The position numbers and the translations under genes were made by a program. From the NCBI GenBank assembly GCA_964402175.1, contig CAYOBN010000004.1:49292-113291 (forward strand): a stretch of 64,000 nt of DNA, read 5' to 3'. This document shows, in pieces, positions 53,831-62,029 of the stretch (the stretch's first letter is position 1; every line of letters begins with the position of its first letter). The notes under the pieces are model-generated. The model saw only the letters and a list, made by a program, of their open reading frames with translations. It did not search any database and was not told where the DNA came from. This DNA comes from JAWKUK01 sp964402175 (GTDB taxonomy: Bacteria; Planctomycetota; UBA1135; GCA-002686595).

Positions 53831-55351
53831 ATGACCTACGCTGCTCCGAACACTCCGGGTTCGCCCGTCACCTTCAAGAGTCGTTACCACAACTTCATCG
53901 GTGGCGATTGGGTCGCGCCGAAGCGTGGCCAGTACTTCGAGAACATCACGCCCGTCACCGGCAAGCCGTTCTGCGAGGTCCCGCGGTCGACCGCCGAGGA
54001 CGTCGAGCTGGCGCTCGACGCGACGCACAAGGCCCGTAAGGCCTGGGGCAACACACCCGTGGCCGAGCGCTCCGCGATCCTGAACCGGATCGCGGATCGG
54101 CTGCAGGCTGACCTCGAGCTGCTCGCCGTGGCCGAGACCTGGGACAACGGCAAACCCGTGCGCGAGACCCTCGCCGCGGACCTGCCGCTCGCGATCGATC
54201 ACTTCCGCTACTTCGCAGCCGTGATCCGTGCCCAGGAGGGCACACAGAGCGAGCTGGACACCGACACGGTGGCCTACCACTTCCACGAGCCGATCGGCGT
54301 CGTCGGTCAGATCATCCCGTGGAACTTCCCGATCCTGATGGCGGCCTGGAAGCTGGCGCCCGCGCTCGCTGCGGGCTGCTGCGTGGTCCTGAAACCGGCC
54401 GAGCAGACTCCGACCTCCATCCTCCTGGTGATGGAGCGCATCGCGGACCTGCTGCCGCCCGGTGTCCTCAACATCGTGAACGGCTTCGGCGTCGAAGCCG
54501 GTAAGCCGCTGGCCCAGAGCAGCCGCGTCGCCAAAGTCGCCTTCACCGGCGAGACGACGACGGGGCGGCTCATCATGCAGTACGCGTCCAACACGCTCGT
54601 GCCCGTGACGCTCGAGCTGGGCGGGAAGTCACCGAACATCTTCTTCGAGGACGTCATGTCCCTCGATGACAGCTTCCGCCAGAAATCGCTCGAAGGGTTC
54701 GCGATGTTCGCTCTGAACCAGGGCGAGGTCTGCACGTGCCCCTCGCGCGCGCTCATCCAGAAGTCGATCGAGCACGAGTTCCTGGCCCTCGCCGTCGAGC
54801 GCACGAAGCGCATCGTGCAAGGCAACCCCCTCGACCCGACGACGATGATCGGAGCGCAGGCGTCGAACGATCAACTGGAGAAGATCCTCGGTTACATCGA
54901 CATCGGCAAACAAGAGGGCGCCGAGGTCCTGACCGGCGGCAAGCGCGCTCAGCTTCCCGGTGATCTTGCGGGCGGGTACTACGTCGAACCCACCGTCTTC
55001 CGCGGCCACAACCGCATGCGCATCTTCCAAGAGGAGATCTTCGGCCCGGTCGTCTCCGTGACCTCGTTCACGGATTTCGACGATGCGATCTCGATCGCCA
55101 ACGACACGCTCTACGGGCTCGGCGCTGGTGTCTGGACGCGCCACGGCAAAACCGCATACCGCGCGGGTCGCGCGCTCGAAGCCGGTCGCGTGTGGACGAA
55201 CTGCTACCACCTGTACCCGGCACACGCTGCGTTCGGCGGCTACAAGCAGTCCGGCATCGGGCGCGAGAATCACCTGATGATGCTGCGCCACTACCAGCAG
55301 ACGAAGAACCTGCTGGTCAGCTACAACGAGCAGCCGATGGGGTTCTTCTAG
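53831..55351 (+). CDS. Aldehyde dehydrogenase (NAD+-dependent)
   Basis: Oxidises aldehydes to acids; 506 aa. The general base is E262 (LELGGKSPN) and the catalytic cysteine is C301 in NQGEVCTCPSR. FTGETTTGR is the NAD-binding loop. The sequence resembles the ExaC/AldB group, which acts on acetaldehyde and similar compounds. It is driven by a sigma-54 promoter and probably the divergent AcoR-like activator, as in ethanol and acetoin catabolism. The DUF779 gene starts at its stop codon (1-nt overlap). The nearest Shine-Dalgarno-like sequence is GGAGG about 40 nt upstream. Confidence 0.95.
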   Translation: MTYAAPNTPGSPVTFKSRYHNFIGGDWVAPKRGQYFENITPVTGKPFCEVPRSTAEDVELALDATHKARKAWGNTPVAERSAILNRIADRLQADLELLAVAETWDNGKPVRETLAADLPLAIDHFRYFAAVIRAQEGTQSELDTDTVAYHFHEPIGVVGQIIPWNFPILMAAWKLAPALAAGCCVVLKPAEQTPTSILLVMERIADLLPPGVLNIVNGFGVEAGKPLAQSSRVAKVAFTGETTTGRLIMQYASNTLVPVTLELGGKSPNIFFEDVMSLDDSFRQKSLEGFAMFALNQGEVCTCPSRALIQKSIEHEFLALAVERTKRIVQGNPLDPTTMIGAQASNDQLEKILGYIDIGKQEGAEVLTGGKRAQLPGDLAGGYYVEPTVFRGHNRMRIFQEEIFGPVVSVTSFTDFDDAISIANDTLYGLGAGVWTRHGKTAYRAGRALEAGRVWTNCYHLYPAHAAFGGYKQSGIGRENHLMMLRHYQQTKNLLVSYNEQPMGFF

Positions 55352-55731
55352 TGACGCTCCCGCCGCGAGTCAGCGCGACCCCGGCTGCCCTGGCGCTCGT
55401 GCGCGAGCTCCAGGCGCAGCACGGTCCCGTCATGTTCCATCAATCCGGTGGCTGCTGTGACGGGAGCGCGCCCATGTGTTATCCCCGTGGTGAGCTCGTG
55501 ACGGGACCGCACGATGTGCTGCTCGGTGAGATCGGCGGCGCCGAGGTTTGGATCGGCGCTGCGCAGTTCGAGCTCTGGCGGCACACACAGCTCGTGCTCG
55601 ACGTCGTGCCTGGGCGCGGCGCGGGATTCTCGCTGGAGGCCCCGACCGGTCAGCGCTTTCTGACCCGGGGTCGTGTGTTCACACCCGAAGAGCGCCGCGC
55701 GCTCGATGCAGCGCCGCCTCAGCGGGGCTGA
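55351..55731 (+). CDS. DUF779 protein coupled to aldehyde dehydrogenase
   Basis: Protein of 126 aa. DUF779 genes commonly follow this type of aldehyde dehydrogenase. The family pattern is clear: ATPAALALVRELQAQHGPVMF, the HQSGGCCDGSAPMC cysteine cluster and FSLEAPTGQRFLTRGR. The cysteines may bind a metal; a role in activating or protecting the dehydrogenase is proposed from context only. The GTG overlaps the upstream stop by 1 nt (TAGTG). It is tail-to-tail with the CPBP protease gene, with a 4-bp gap. Confidence 0.92.
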   Translation: MTLPPRVSATPAALALVRELQAQHGPVMFHQSGGCCDGSAPMCYPRGELVTGPHDVLLGEIGGAEVWIGAAQFELWRHTQLVLDVVPGRGAGFSLEAPTGQRFLTRGRVFTPEERRALDAAPPQRG

Positions 55732-55735
55732 GCGA

Positions 55736-56539
55736 TCACACGGTCACGGCCAGCGCATTCCAAGTCATGTGCGCGAGGATCGGCGGCGCGAGCGAGCCGG
55801 ACGAGCTACGCAGCATCCCGAGCGCAAGCCCTCCGACGAAGCGGTGGGGGAACTCGAGCACCCAGCCACCGCCGAGCCCGTGCGCAAGCGCGAACAAGGC
55901 CGCACTCACGACGATGCGGCCACGTTCGGAGGTCAGGGGCTGCAAAGCACGCCAGAGCACCCCGCGATCGACCCACTCTTCGACGAGCGGCGCACCCAGG
56001 ACCACAGCGGCGACGAGCCCCGCGCTGAGCGGTTCCTCGGCGGCGCCGCCCAGGACGAAGTCGAGCCAGGCGTACGCCACCCCGAACGCGGCGCAGCCGA
56101 CGAGGGGCGCACACACGAGCGCTCGAACGCTCGGAGCAGCGCCTCGCGTCTCGCGCCACAAACGCCGAAATTCGGACCTGAGCGCGCGCGGCTGGTGATC
56201 GATCGAGCCGTGCGCCGTCGCAGGGACAGCGAGCACCGCGAGGCCGCACAACCCCGCTGCGAGCTGCGCGATGAGCCCACCGAGCGCGACGGCGGTCGGC
56301 GAACCAGAGTCGAAGAGCGCCGCGGAGCCCACCAGTCCTGCCAGCGTTCCGACGAATACGACCGCGATGGCCGCGGAGTGCCGCCGGGTCTCGTGGAGCG
56401 AGCCTCTGTGACGCCCCGGTAGGGCGCTCTGCTCGCCCGCAGTGGCCGCGCCGCACTGGCCGCAGAAGCGCGCTCGGCGCGCGAGAGGTCGACCGCAGCG
56501 TCGGCACGGCGCGCCATCCAGGTCCGCGAGCTCGGTCAT
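55736..56539 (-). CDS. CPBP-family intramembrane protease with zinc ribbon
   Basis: Membrane protein of 267 aa. An N-terminal zinc ribbon (CRRCGRPL...CGQCG, about 12-30) is followed by six or seven hydrophobic segments. The CPBP/Rce1 catalytic motifs are EEWVDRGVLW (about 188-197), a histidine in FALAHG and HMTWN near the C-terminus. Family members cleave CAAX-type or other membrane substrates. It starts 13 bp downstream of another zinc-ribbon membrane protein gene, suggesting they act together. Confidence 0.85.
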   Translation of the reverse strand: MTELADLDGAPCRRCGRPLARRARFCGQCGAATAGEQSALPGRHRGSLHETRRHSAAIAVVFVGTLAGLVGSAALFDSGSPTAVALGGLIAQLAAGLCGLAVLAVPATAHGSIDHQPRALRSEFRRLWRETRGAAPSVRALVCAPLVGCAAFGVAYAWLDFVLGGAAEEPLSAGLVAAVVLGAPLVEEWVDRGVLWRALQPLTSERGRIVVSAALFALAHGLGGGWVLEFPHRFVGGLALGMLRSSSGSLAPPILAHMTWNALAVTV

Positions 56540-56552
56540 GGAGTTCCGCTGC

Positions 56553-57736
56553 TCAATCGCCTTCGGACTCCGTCGCTCTCGCGCGCACTCCGCTGAACAC
56601 GGCGCCGTCCAAGCACCAGTCGCGCCGCTCGACGATCCAGCGCGTCTTGACCTGACCACGCGGCAGTTGGAAGTGGATCTCGGCGAAGTTGCGCCCTTGG
56701 CGCACGACCTCGGGCGGGCTCAGCTCGACGCCGCTGGGCAGCCAATCCTCGCGTTCGAGCACCGCGCGCACCNNNNNNNNNNNNNNNNNNNNNNNNNNNN
56801 NNNNNNNNNNNNNNNNNNNNNNNNNNNNNNNNNNNNNNNNNNNNNNNNNNNNNNNNNNNNNNNNNNNNNNNNGCTCAGCTCGACGCCGCTGGGCAGCCAA
56901 TCCTCGCGTTCGAGCACCGCGCGCACCTTCTTCCACGAAGCGCCGCGGTATGTGGCGCTGCACAGCGCTTCGCCGCCGTCCGCATCGCCGCGCGCCAGAG
57001 CGCTGCGGAACGCCTCCAATCGAGGTTCGAGCTGACGCGGCTCCTCGGCTGCTCTCAGTCCGAAGTGCAGGCCTGCGCCGACGATCGCGGCGACGACCGC
57101 CGCAAGGCCGAGCGTGCGCCAACGGGCGCGCCGATCGAGGCGGCGACGTTCTTCGGCGGTGGCGCGGGCCTCGGACTTCGAGACGTTCTTGACGTGGCGA
57201 CTGCGCAGGTGCTTCGCGTCGATGACGTCTCCGTGGTCTCGTAAGAGCTGGCTGGCCCGTGCCGTGATCGGGACTGCGCACCAGAGCAGAACGCACGCCA
57301 GGATCGCGTACACCGGGAGCTGACCCTCGAGCAGCGTCGGTACGAGCGACAAGGTCTGCAGGGCCGCCAAGCTGATCGTCCAGCCGAAGGGATAGCGGTG
57401 TAGCGTCAGGACACCGACGACGAAGACCAGTGCGACAGCGACCAGAATGCCGCCCTCCAGGCTGCGTCCGATCCACAGGAAGAGCGCTCCGACGATGCCG
57501 TTGAGGCCGACGTTGAGCCAGAGCAGCGAGCGGACGAAACGCAGCCGTTGTCGGGCGACCCGCAGCTCGGCGTCGGCTGCGCGACGCTCCGCAGGGTCCA
57601 GGCTGGCGGAGCTTCGGAGACCCGTCGCGTTCGCCGCCTGGAGGGGGGCACCGCACTCCTCGCAGAACGTCACGGGTCGCCGGTGGACCGCGCCGCACGC
57701 GGCGCAGTCGTGGCGGGGCTCGGCAGGCGCTTGCAT
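56553..57736 (-). CDS. Zinc-ribbon membrane protein, interrupted by an assembly gap
   Basis: After removing the 100-N gap and one copy of the 55-bp duplication that flanks it, the gene is an intact 342-aa frame. The product has an N-terminal zinc ribbon (CAACG...CEECG, about 11-28), a coiled region, four hydrophobic segments (about 75-165), a basic stretch near 195-210, one more transmembrane helix near 210-230 and a soluble C-terminal domain. As given, the coordinates include the gap, so conceptual translation breaks. The start is secure: TAGCCT (57743-57748) lies 6 nt upstream. Function is unknown. Confidence 0.7.
56718..56772. repeat. Left copy of a 55-bp duplication flanking the gap
   Basis: Identical to 56873-56927. 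The duplicate lies immediately on each side of the N run. A 55-bp overlap is a common assembler k-mer length, so I interpret it as the unmerged overlap of two contig ends. Confidence 0.9.
56773..56872. other. Assembly gap of exactly 100 N
   Basis: A run of 100 unknown bases. Its length is a conventional placeholder. It sits within the zinc-ribbon protein gene and between identical 55-bp ends; removal restores the reading frame. Confidence 0.95.
56873..56927. repeat. Right copy of the 55-bp duplication flanking the gap
   Basis: Exact copy of 56718-56772 in the same orientation. It abuts the N run, which supports the scaffolding-artefact interpretation. Confidence 0.9.
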
Positions 57737-57822
57737 GGGCCGAGGCTAACCTCGATGGCGCAACTCTGCACTGCGGACGATCGGCCCGGTCGTCCGCCCC
57801 CCCTCTGGCTCTCGGCCCAGGG

Positions 57823-58824
57823 CTACGAGCTCGCGCGAGCCGCAGACAGGATCGGACGCAGCGCGGCAGCCAGGTCCATCCCGGCGCGCTGGAGGGCCGC
57901 GTTGAAGCCTGCCTCGGGCGAGAGGCAGGGGTTGGCATTGACCTCGAGAATGGTCGGCCTGCCCGTTGCGGTATCCACGCGGAAGTCGACCCTCGCCCAA
58001 CCCGAAAGGTCGAAGGCGCGCCAGGCGCGCCGGGCGAGCTCGACGAGCTCCGCAACGAGCGCAGCGTCTTCCGGTGGGAACTCGAAGCGCCGCGGCGTGT
58101 GGTTGTATTCGTAGCTGGTTTCGTCCCACTTCGCCCGCCAACCGACCACCTTCGGCTTTTCGGCGGAGTAACCCTCGAAGATGATCTCGGCGGGCGGCAG
58201 CGAGACCGGAGGGGCGCCGCGTGTGCCGCTGTCGAGGAGCGCGAGGTTGAACTCGCGCCCATCGATGAACGCCTCCGCGAAACCCTCGCCTCCAAGGCTC
58301 GGCAAGCGCCGCTCCAGCTCATCGGCGAGGAGCCGTGGCTCGGAACCAGGGAGCACCGAGTCTTCGTCCAGGCCGACCGAGGCGTGTTCGTGCACGGACT
58401 TCAGGATCCAGCGCCCCGGAAGGGCGGCTTGCGCGGCGCGGAGCTCGGCGAGCGAGCGCTCTTCCGGCGTCGGCAGACCCGCGGCGCGCATGACGAGCTT
58501 CGCAGCGCGTTTGTCGGACGAGAGTCCGATCGCGCGTGCGTCCGCACCCGTGAACGGCACACGCAGAGCTTCCAGCAGCGCCGGAATGACCTGCACGAGC
58601 CTTCCATGCCCGCCGAGCGATTCGACGAGGTTGAAGACGATGTCCGGCCTCTCGGAATCGATCGCACGGCGCACGGAGGAGAGGTCGAGGCCGACCCCGC
58701 GCAGCGTGACATCGTGGCCGAGGGACGCGAGCGCATCCGCGACGGTGTGGGCTTGCACCACCCCGTCGAGCTCATCGGTGCGCGCTCCCGCGCGCGGGGC
58801 ATCGAACAGGATCAGGACGTGCAC
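57823..58824 (-). CDS. ATP-grasp ligase (D-Ala-D-Ala-ligase-like), first of two
   Basis: Cytoplasmic ATP-grasp enzyme of 333 aa. It has the D-Ala-D-Ala-ligase layout: an N-terminal Rossmann-like domain (MHVLILFDAPR), a SSDKRAAKLVMRAAGLPTP segment, ILKSVHEHASVGLD for ATP binding and a C-terminal ARVDFRVDTATGRPTILEVNANPCLS metal-binding loop. The glycine/serine loop differs from true Ddl, so the substrate pair is not D-alanine for certain. Its start overlaps the end of the second ligase gene by 13 bp, so both are made together. Confidence 0.85.
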   Translation of the reverse strand: MHVLILFDAPRAGARTDELDGVVQAHTVADALASLGHDVTLRGVGLDLSSVRRAIDSERPDIVFNLVESLGGHGRLVQVIPALLEALRVPFTGADARAIGLSSDKRAAKLVMRAAGLPTPEERSLAELRAAQAALPGRWILKSVHEHASVGLDEDSVLPGSEPRLLADELERRLPSLGGEGFAEAFIDGREFNLALLDSGTRGAPPVSLPPAEIIFEGYSAEKPKVVGWRAKWDETSYEYNHTPRRFEFPPEDAALVAELVELARRAWRAFDLSGWARVDFRVDTATGRPTILEVNANPCLSPEAGFNAALQRAGMDLAAALRPILSAARASS

Positions 58825-59849
58825 GACCGGCCGACCTCCTGCACGGACCGCGGCCCGCGCTGCGGGAGCGGCTCGCGCGCGATGCGCGCGAGGGCGTGCG
58901 CGAGGATGCGCCGCATGAGCTCGGTGTAGGAGATCCCGACCTTCGCTGCGAGGATCGGCAGGTCCGAGTGCTCGGGGTGCATGCCCGGGAGGGGATTGAC
59001 CTCCAGCACCATGAGTCGCCCGTCAGCGTCCGCGCGGACATCGACGCGACCCGCGTCGCGGCAGTCCAGGGCGATCCACGCGCGGCGCGCAAGGCGCTGT
59101 GCTTCGACGGCGAGGGCGTCCGTCGCCGCGTGATACTCGACGAGCACCTCGCACTCCTCTTTGCTGCCGTAGGTGTAGATCCCGTCGTCGCGCTGATCGA
59201 GCAGCACGACTTCGAGCGCACCGAGCGCCTCGGTGTTCTTGCCATCGCCGATCAAGCCGACCGTGAATTCGCGGCCAGGCAGGTACGGCTCGACGAGCAC
59301 GGGCTGCTGGTAACGCTCGAGCAGCTCGCGCGCGGTCGCTGCGAGCTCTGCGCGGTCGCGGGCCTTGCTGTTCGCCTGCACACCCTTCGACGAGCCCTCC
59401 GCCACCGGCTTCAGGAAGACCGGAAACGGCAGGTCGACGGAGCCGAGGTCCGCGAGCGAGCGCAGCTCGCAGAAGTCCGAGGTGGGCACACCCGAGCTCT
59501 GTAGGACGCGCTTCGTGTACGCCTTGTGCAGCGTCAACGCAGCATTGAGCGGATCGGCGAGCAGCACGGGGATCCCGTACTCCTCGAGCAGCGCCGGCAC
59601 GGCTGCTTCGCGCCCGAAGCGGCCCGTGCCTTCGGCGATGTTCCAGACGGCGTCCCAGCGCTCGCCGCGCGCCAATGCAGCGACGAGCGCCCGAATGCCG
59701 CCGATGCGCACCGGCTCGTGGCCGAGCGCAGTGAACGCCTCTTCGAACGCGCGGATCGTGTCCGCGCGATCGAATTCAGCGACATCCAACTCGTCCCAAC
59801 CGAGCGCGAGGTAGTCCTCGCGCAGGTCGTACGTGAGTCCGATCTTCAA
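58812..59849 (-). CDS. ATP-grasp ligase (D-Ala-D-Ala-ligase-like), second of two
   Basis: Cytoplasmic protein of 345 aa, homologous in layout to its neighbour but clearly divergent: MKIGLTYDLREDYLALGWD, TLHKAYTKRVLQSSGVPTS, FLKPVAEGSSKGV (an ATP-binding loop closer to canonical Ddl) and a DVRADADGRLMVLEVNPLPGMHPEHS metal-binding end. The start is a TTG at 59849 overlapping the YkgJ stop (TTGA), which makes it plausible despite the rare codon. Two dissimilar ligases in series suggest sequential ligation of two building blocks. Confidence 0.85.
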   Translation of the reverse strand: MKIGLTYDLREDYLALGWDELDVAEFDRADTIRAFEEAFTALGHEPVRIGGIRALVAALARGERWDAVWNIAEGTGRFGREAAVPALLEEYGIPVLLADPLNAALTLHKAYTKRVLQSSGVPTSDFCELRSLADLGSVDLPFPVFLKPVAEGSSKGVQANSKARDRAELAATARELLERYQQPVLVEPYLPGREFTVGLIGDGKNTEALGALEVVLLDQRDDGIYTYGSKEECEVLVEYHAATDALAVEAQRLARRAWIALDCRDAGRVDVRADADGRLMVLEVNPLPGMHPEHSDLPILAAKVGISYTELMRRILAHALARIAREPLPQRGPRSVQEVGRSCTS

Positions 59850-60379
59850 GCCTGTGGGCCTACCTGGCGTGGCTCCGTGCGCTCGTGGGGGATGCCGAGC
59901 TCCGCGTAGAGCATCCTCCGCCAGCGCTCTGCACGCTGGATGTCCATGCCGAGCACTTTGACCATGCCGACTCGGCCAGGATCGAGCATTTCCGTCGGGC
60001 AGAACGACGGGATCTCGCCCGTGAAGCCCGCGTAGGTGTAGTCGAACGGGTAGAGGCGGCACACGAGGGGCCGCGTCTCCTCGGGCAACACGCAGCCTTC
60101 GGCGCCGAGGAAGGAGCAGTCGCCGCCTTCCTTGCGCACGAGGACCGCGCGGGTTCCGTTGGGCCCGACGGCGCCGTTGCGCCACTCGGGGTCCGCCGGA
60201 TCATGCTGCGTGTACACCGGATCGGTGGCCACGCGGCGCTCCCAGAAATCACTGCGGCCGGTGTAAGCGGCGATCCGCGCGAGGTCTCCCTGCGTGACGA
60301 GGATCTCCGCCTCTTGGCAGCACGTCTTCTGCGTCCGTGCGCAGCGCGCGCACGGATGCAGGTGCCCAGACTCGGTCAT
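59846..60379 (-). CDS. YkgJ-type cysteine-cluster protein
   Basis: Protein of 177 aa with CARCARTQKTCC (about 10-21), a CSFLGAEGCVLP segment (about 87-98), RPLVCRLYPFDY and a C-terminal cysteine in SFCPTEM. The family pattern resembles a zinc or iron-sulfur site. YkgJ proteins lie near radical-SAM enzymes in many genomes; their role is unknown. It is 81 bp after the kamA stop, past a hairpin, and is coupled to the second ligase by a 4-nt overlap. Confidence 0.85.
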   Translation of the reverse strand: MTESGHLHPCARCARTQKTCCQEAEILVTQGDLARIAAYTGRSDFWERRVATDPVYTQHDPADPEWRNGAVGPNGTRAVLVRKEGGDCSFLGAEGCVLPEETRPLVCRLYPFDYTYAGFTGEIPSFCPTEMLDPGRVGMVKVLGMDIQRAERWRRMLYAELGIPHERTEPRQVGPQA

Positions 60380-60424
60380 GGCTCTCTGCGCTCCCGCCGG
60401 GTATCCGGCGAAATTCGGCCAACC

Positions 60425-60450
60425 GCGGGCGAGGGAGGACCCTCGCCCGC
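60425..60450 (-). terminator. Hairpin between kamA and ykgJ
   Basis: Perfect 11-bp stem (arms 60425-60435 and 60440-60450) with an AGGA loop, 10 nt past the kamA stop. It probably terminates or attenuates transcription between kamA and the YkgJ-ligase genes. No U-tract follows, so read-through is likely. Confidence 0.55.
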
Positions 60451-60460
60451 TGCGGGTGGC

Positions 60461-61861
60461 TCAGGCGGGCGAAGGCATCGGGTCCGGGTAACGGTACGTT
60501 TCACCCGCGAAGTTGCGGATGACGATCTCGTCGCCCTCGCGGCCGACGACGTAGTTCGGCATGAGCGGGATCTTCCCGCCGCCGCCAGGGGCGTCGATCA
60601 CGTAGGTCGGCACGGCGTAACCCGTCGTGTGACCGCGCAGGCCCTCGATGATTTCGAGGCCCTTCGAGATCGGGGTCCGCAGGTGCTTCGAGCCCGGGAT
60701 CAGGTCGCCCTGATAGAGGTAGTACGGCCGCACGCGCGCGCGCAGGAGCTTGTGCACGAGCGACTTCATGACCTCGACGCTGTCGTTCACCCCGGTCGTG
60801 AGCACCGTCTGGCTGCCCAGCGGGATGCCCGCGTCGGCCAGCCGGGCGGTCGCCTGACGGACCTCGTCGGTCACCTCGTTCGGGTGCATGAAGTGCACGC
60901 TGACCCAAGCTTCGTGCTTGCGCAGGATCGCCGCGAACTCCGGCGTGATGCGCTGGGGCAACACGGCCGGGACCTTGCTGCCCACGCGCACGAACTCGAC
61001 GTGCGGGATCGCGCGCAGGCGGCCCAGGAGCCAGTCGAGGCGGTCGTCGCTCATCGTCATCGGATCGCCGCCGGAGATCAGCACGTCGCGGATCTCAGGG
61101 GTGCGAGCGATGTAAGCGAGGGCCTCTTCGTACTGCGCCGTGTTGAAGTGGTACTCACCCGTCTTGCCCACGAGGCGCGCCCGCGTGCAGTACCGGCAGT
61201 ACGTCGCGCAGAAGCTCGTCACGAGGAACAGCACGCGGTCCGGGTACCGGTGCACGAGGCCCGGCACGGCCATGTGGTGGTCCTCGCCGAGCGGGTCGTC
61301 CGCCTCGGACGGGTCCGTGTGGAACTCGCCGAGGGTCGGCACCATCGTGATCCGCAGCGGATCGCGCGGGTCTTCGGTGTCGATCAACGACGCGTAGTAC
61401 GGCGTGATGCCGACGGGCAGGCGGTCACCGAGCTCCAGCACGGTGGCGCGCTCTTCTGCGGTCAGGGTGAAGACCCGCTCGAGCCCCTCGAGGCTGCGGA
61501 TCCGGCTGCGGAGCTGCCACTTCCAGTCGTTCCAGTCGGCGTCGGTGACGTCCGGGTAGAAACGGGCGCGGAAGGCGCGCGTGCGCTCCGAGATCACGAA
61601 GGCCGGTGCTTCGGGCTCACTCGGCTTGGCCGCGGCGCGGCTGCTGGCTGTCTTGGAGCTCCGCGTGCGGCTCGTGCCGGTGAGCTCTCCACTCGGGCGA
61701 CCGACGGCGATGCGGCTCGACTTCGTCGACGAGCGTCCGCCGGAGGGTCGCCCCGTAGGTGGATCGGGGACCTCGGGACCAACGGTGCCGAGGCCGACCT
61801 CGTGGGGGGTGCTGGCGGAGCGCTTTTCGCTCGTCCCAGACCCAGAACGCCGAGCGTTCAT
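60461..61861 (-). CDS. KamA-family radical-SAM, PLP-dependent aminomutase
   Basis: Radical-SAM enzyme of 466 aa related to lysine 2,3-aminomutase and glutamate 2,3-aminomutase, which move an amino group from C2 to C3. The cluster motif is CATYCRYC (C218, C222 and C225), and the PLP lysine is K430 in GGGGKIPLMP. SGGDPMTMSDDRLDWLL and SVHFMHPNEVTDE are family segments. The first about 85 residues are a Ser/Thr/Arg/Lys-rich low-complexity extension absent from typical KamA. The gene is driven by a strong promoter (61970-61997) with a leader of about 100 nt. Substrate choice between lysine, glutamate or another amino acid cannot be read from these motifs. Confidence 0.9.
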   Translation of the reverse strand: MNARRSGSGTSEKRSASTPHEVGLGTVGPEVPDPPTGRPSGGRSSTKSSRIAVGRPSGELTGTSRTRSSKTASSRAAAKPSEPEAPAFVISERTRAFRARFYPDVTDADWNDWKWQLRSRIRSLEGLERVFTLTAEERATVLELGDRLPVGITPYYASLIDTEDPRDPLRITMVPTLGEFHTDPSEADDPLGEDHHMAVPGLVHRYPDRVLFLVTSFCATYCRYCTRARLVGKTGEYHFNTAQYEEALAYIARTPEIRDVLISGGDPMTMSDDRLDWLLGRLRAIPHVEFVRVGSKVPAVLPQRITPEFAAILRKHEAWVSVHFMHPNEVTDEVRQATARLADAGIPLGSQTVLTTGVNDSVEVMKSLVHKLLRARVRPYYLYQGDLIPGSKHLRTPISKGLEIIEGLRGHTTGYAVPTYVIDAPGGGGKIPLMPNYVVGREGDEIVIRNFAGETYRYPDPMPSPA

Positions 61862-61969
61862 GCGAGTTGTGGTGCAGCGCCGGGTGGCGGGGAACCGTCC
61901 TGCCCGTCGTCCCGCAGAGCGGGCCGAACTTCGCGGGCTGCTTCGGACCCCTTGGGCGCAGCGCGCGGA

Positions 61970-61997
61970 AAAATAGAGGGCGCGCGCGCAGAGTCAA
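61970..61997 (-). promoter_or_regulatory. Sigma-70-type promoter of kamA
   Basis: On the minus strand, -35 TTGACT (61992-61997) and -10 TATTTT (61970-61975) are separated by 16 bp. The A/T-rich -10 stands out strongly in this GC-rich sequence. The predicted start is near 61963, giving kamA an untranslated leader of about 100 nt. Confidence 0.7.
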
Positions 61998-62029
61998 GGG
62001 AAGTTACCGGAATCCGATGCCGGGCCCGC

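Noticed and set aside
56718..56927. Genuine direct repeat or mobile-element target duplication
   Set aside because: The copies touch the N run, match a k-mer length and removal restores the gene.
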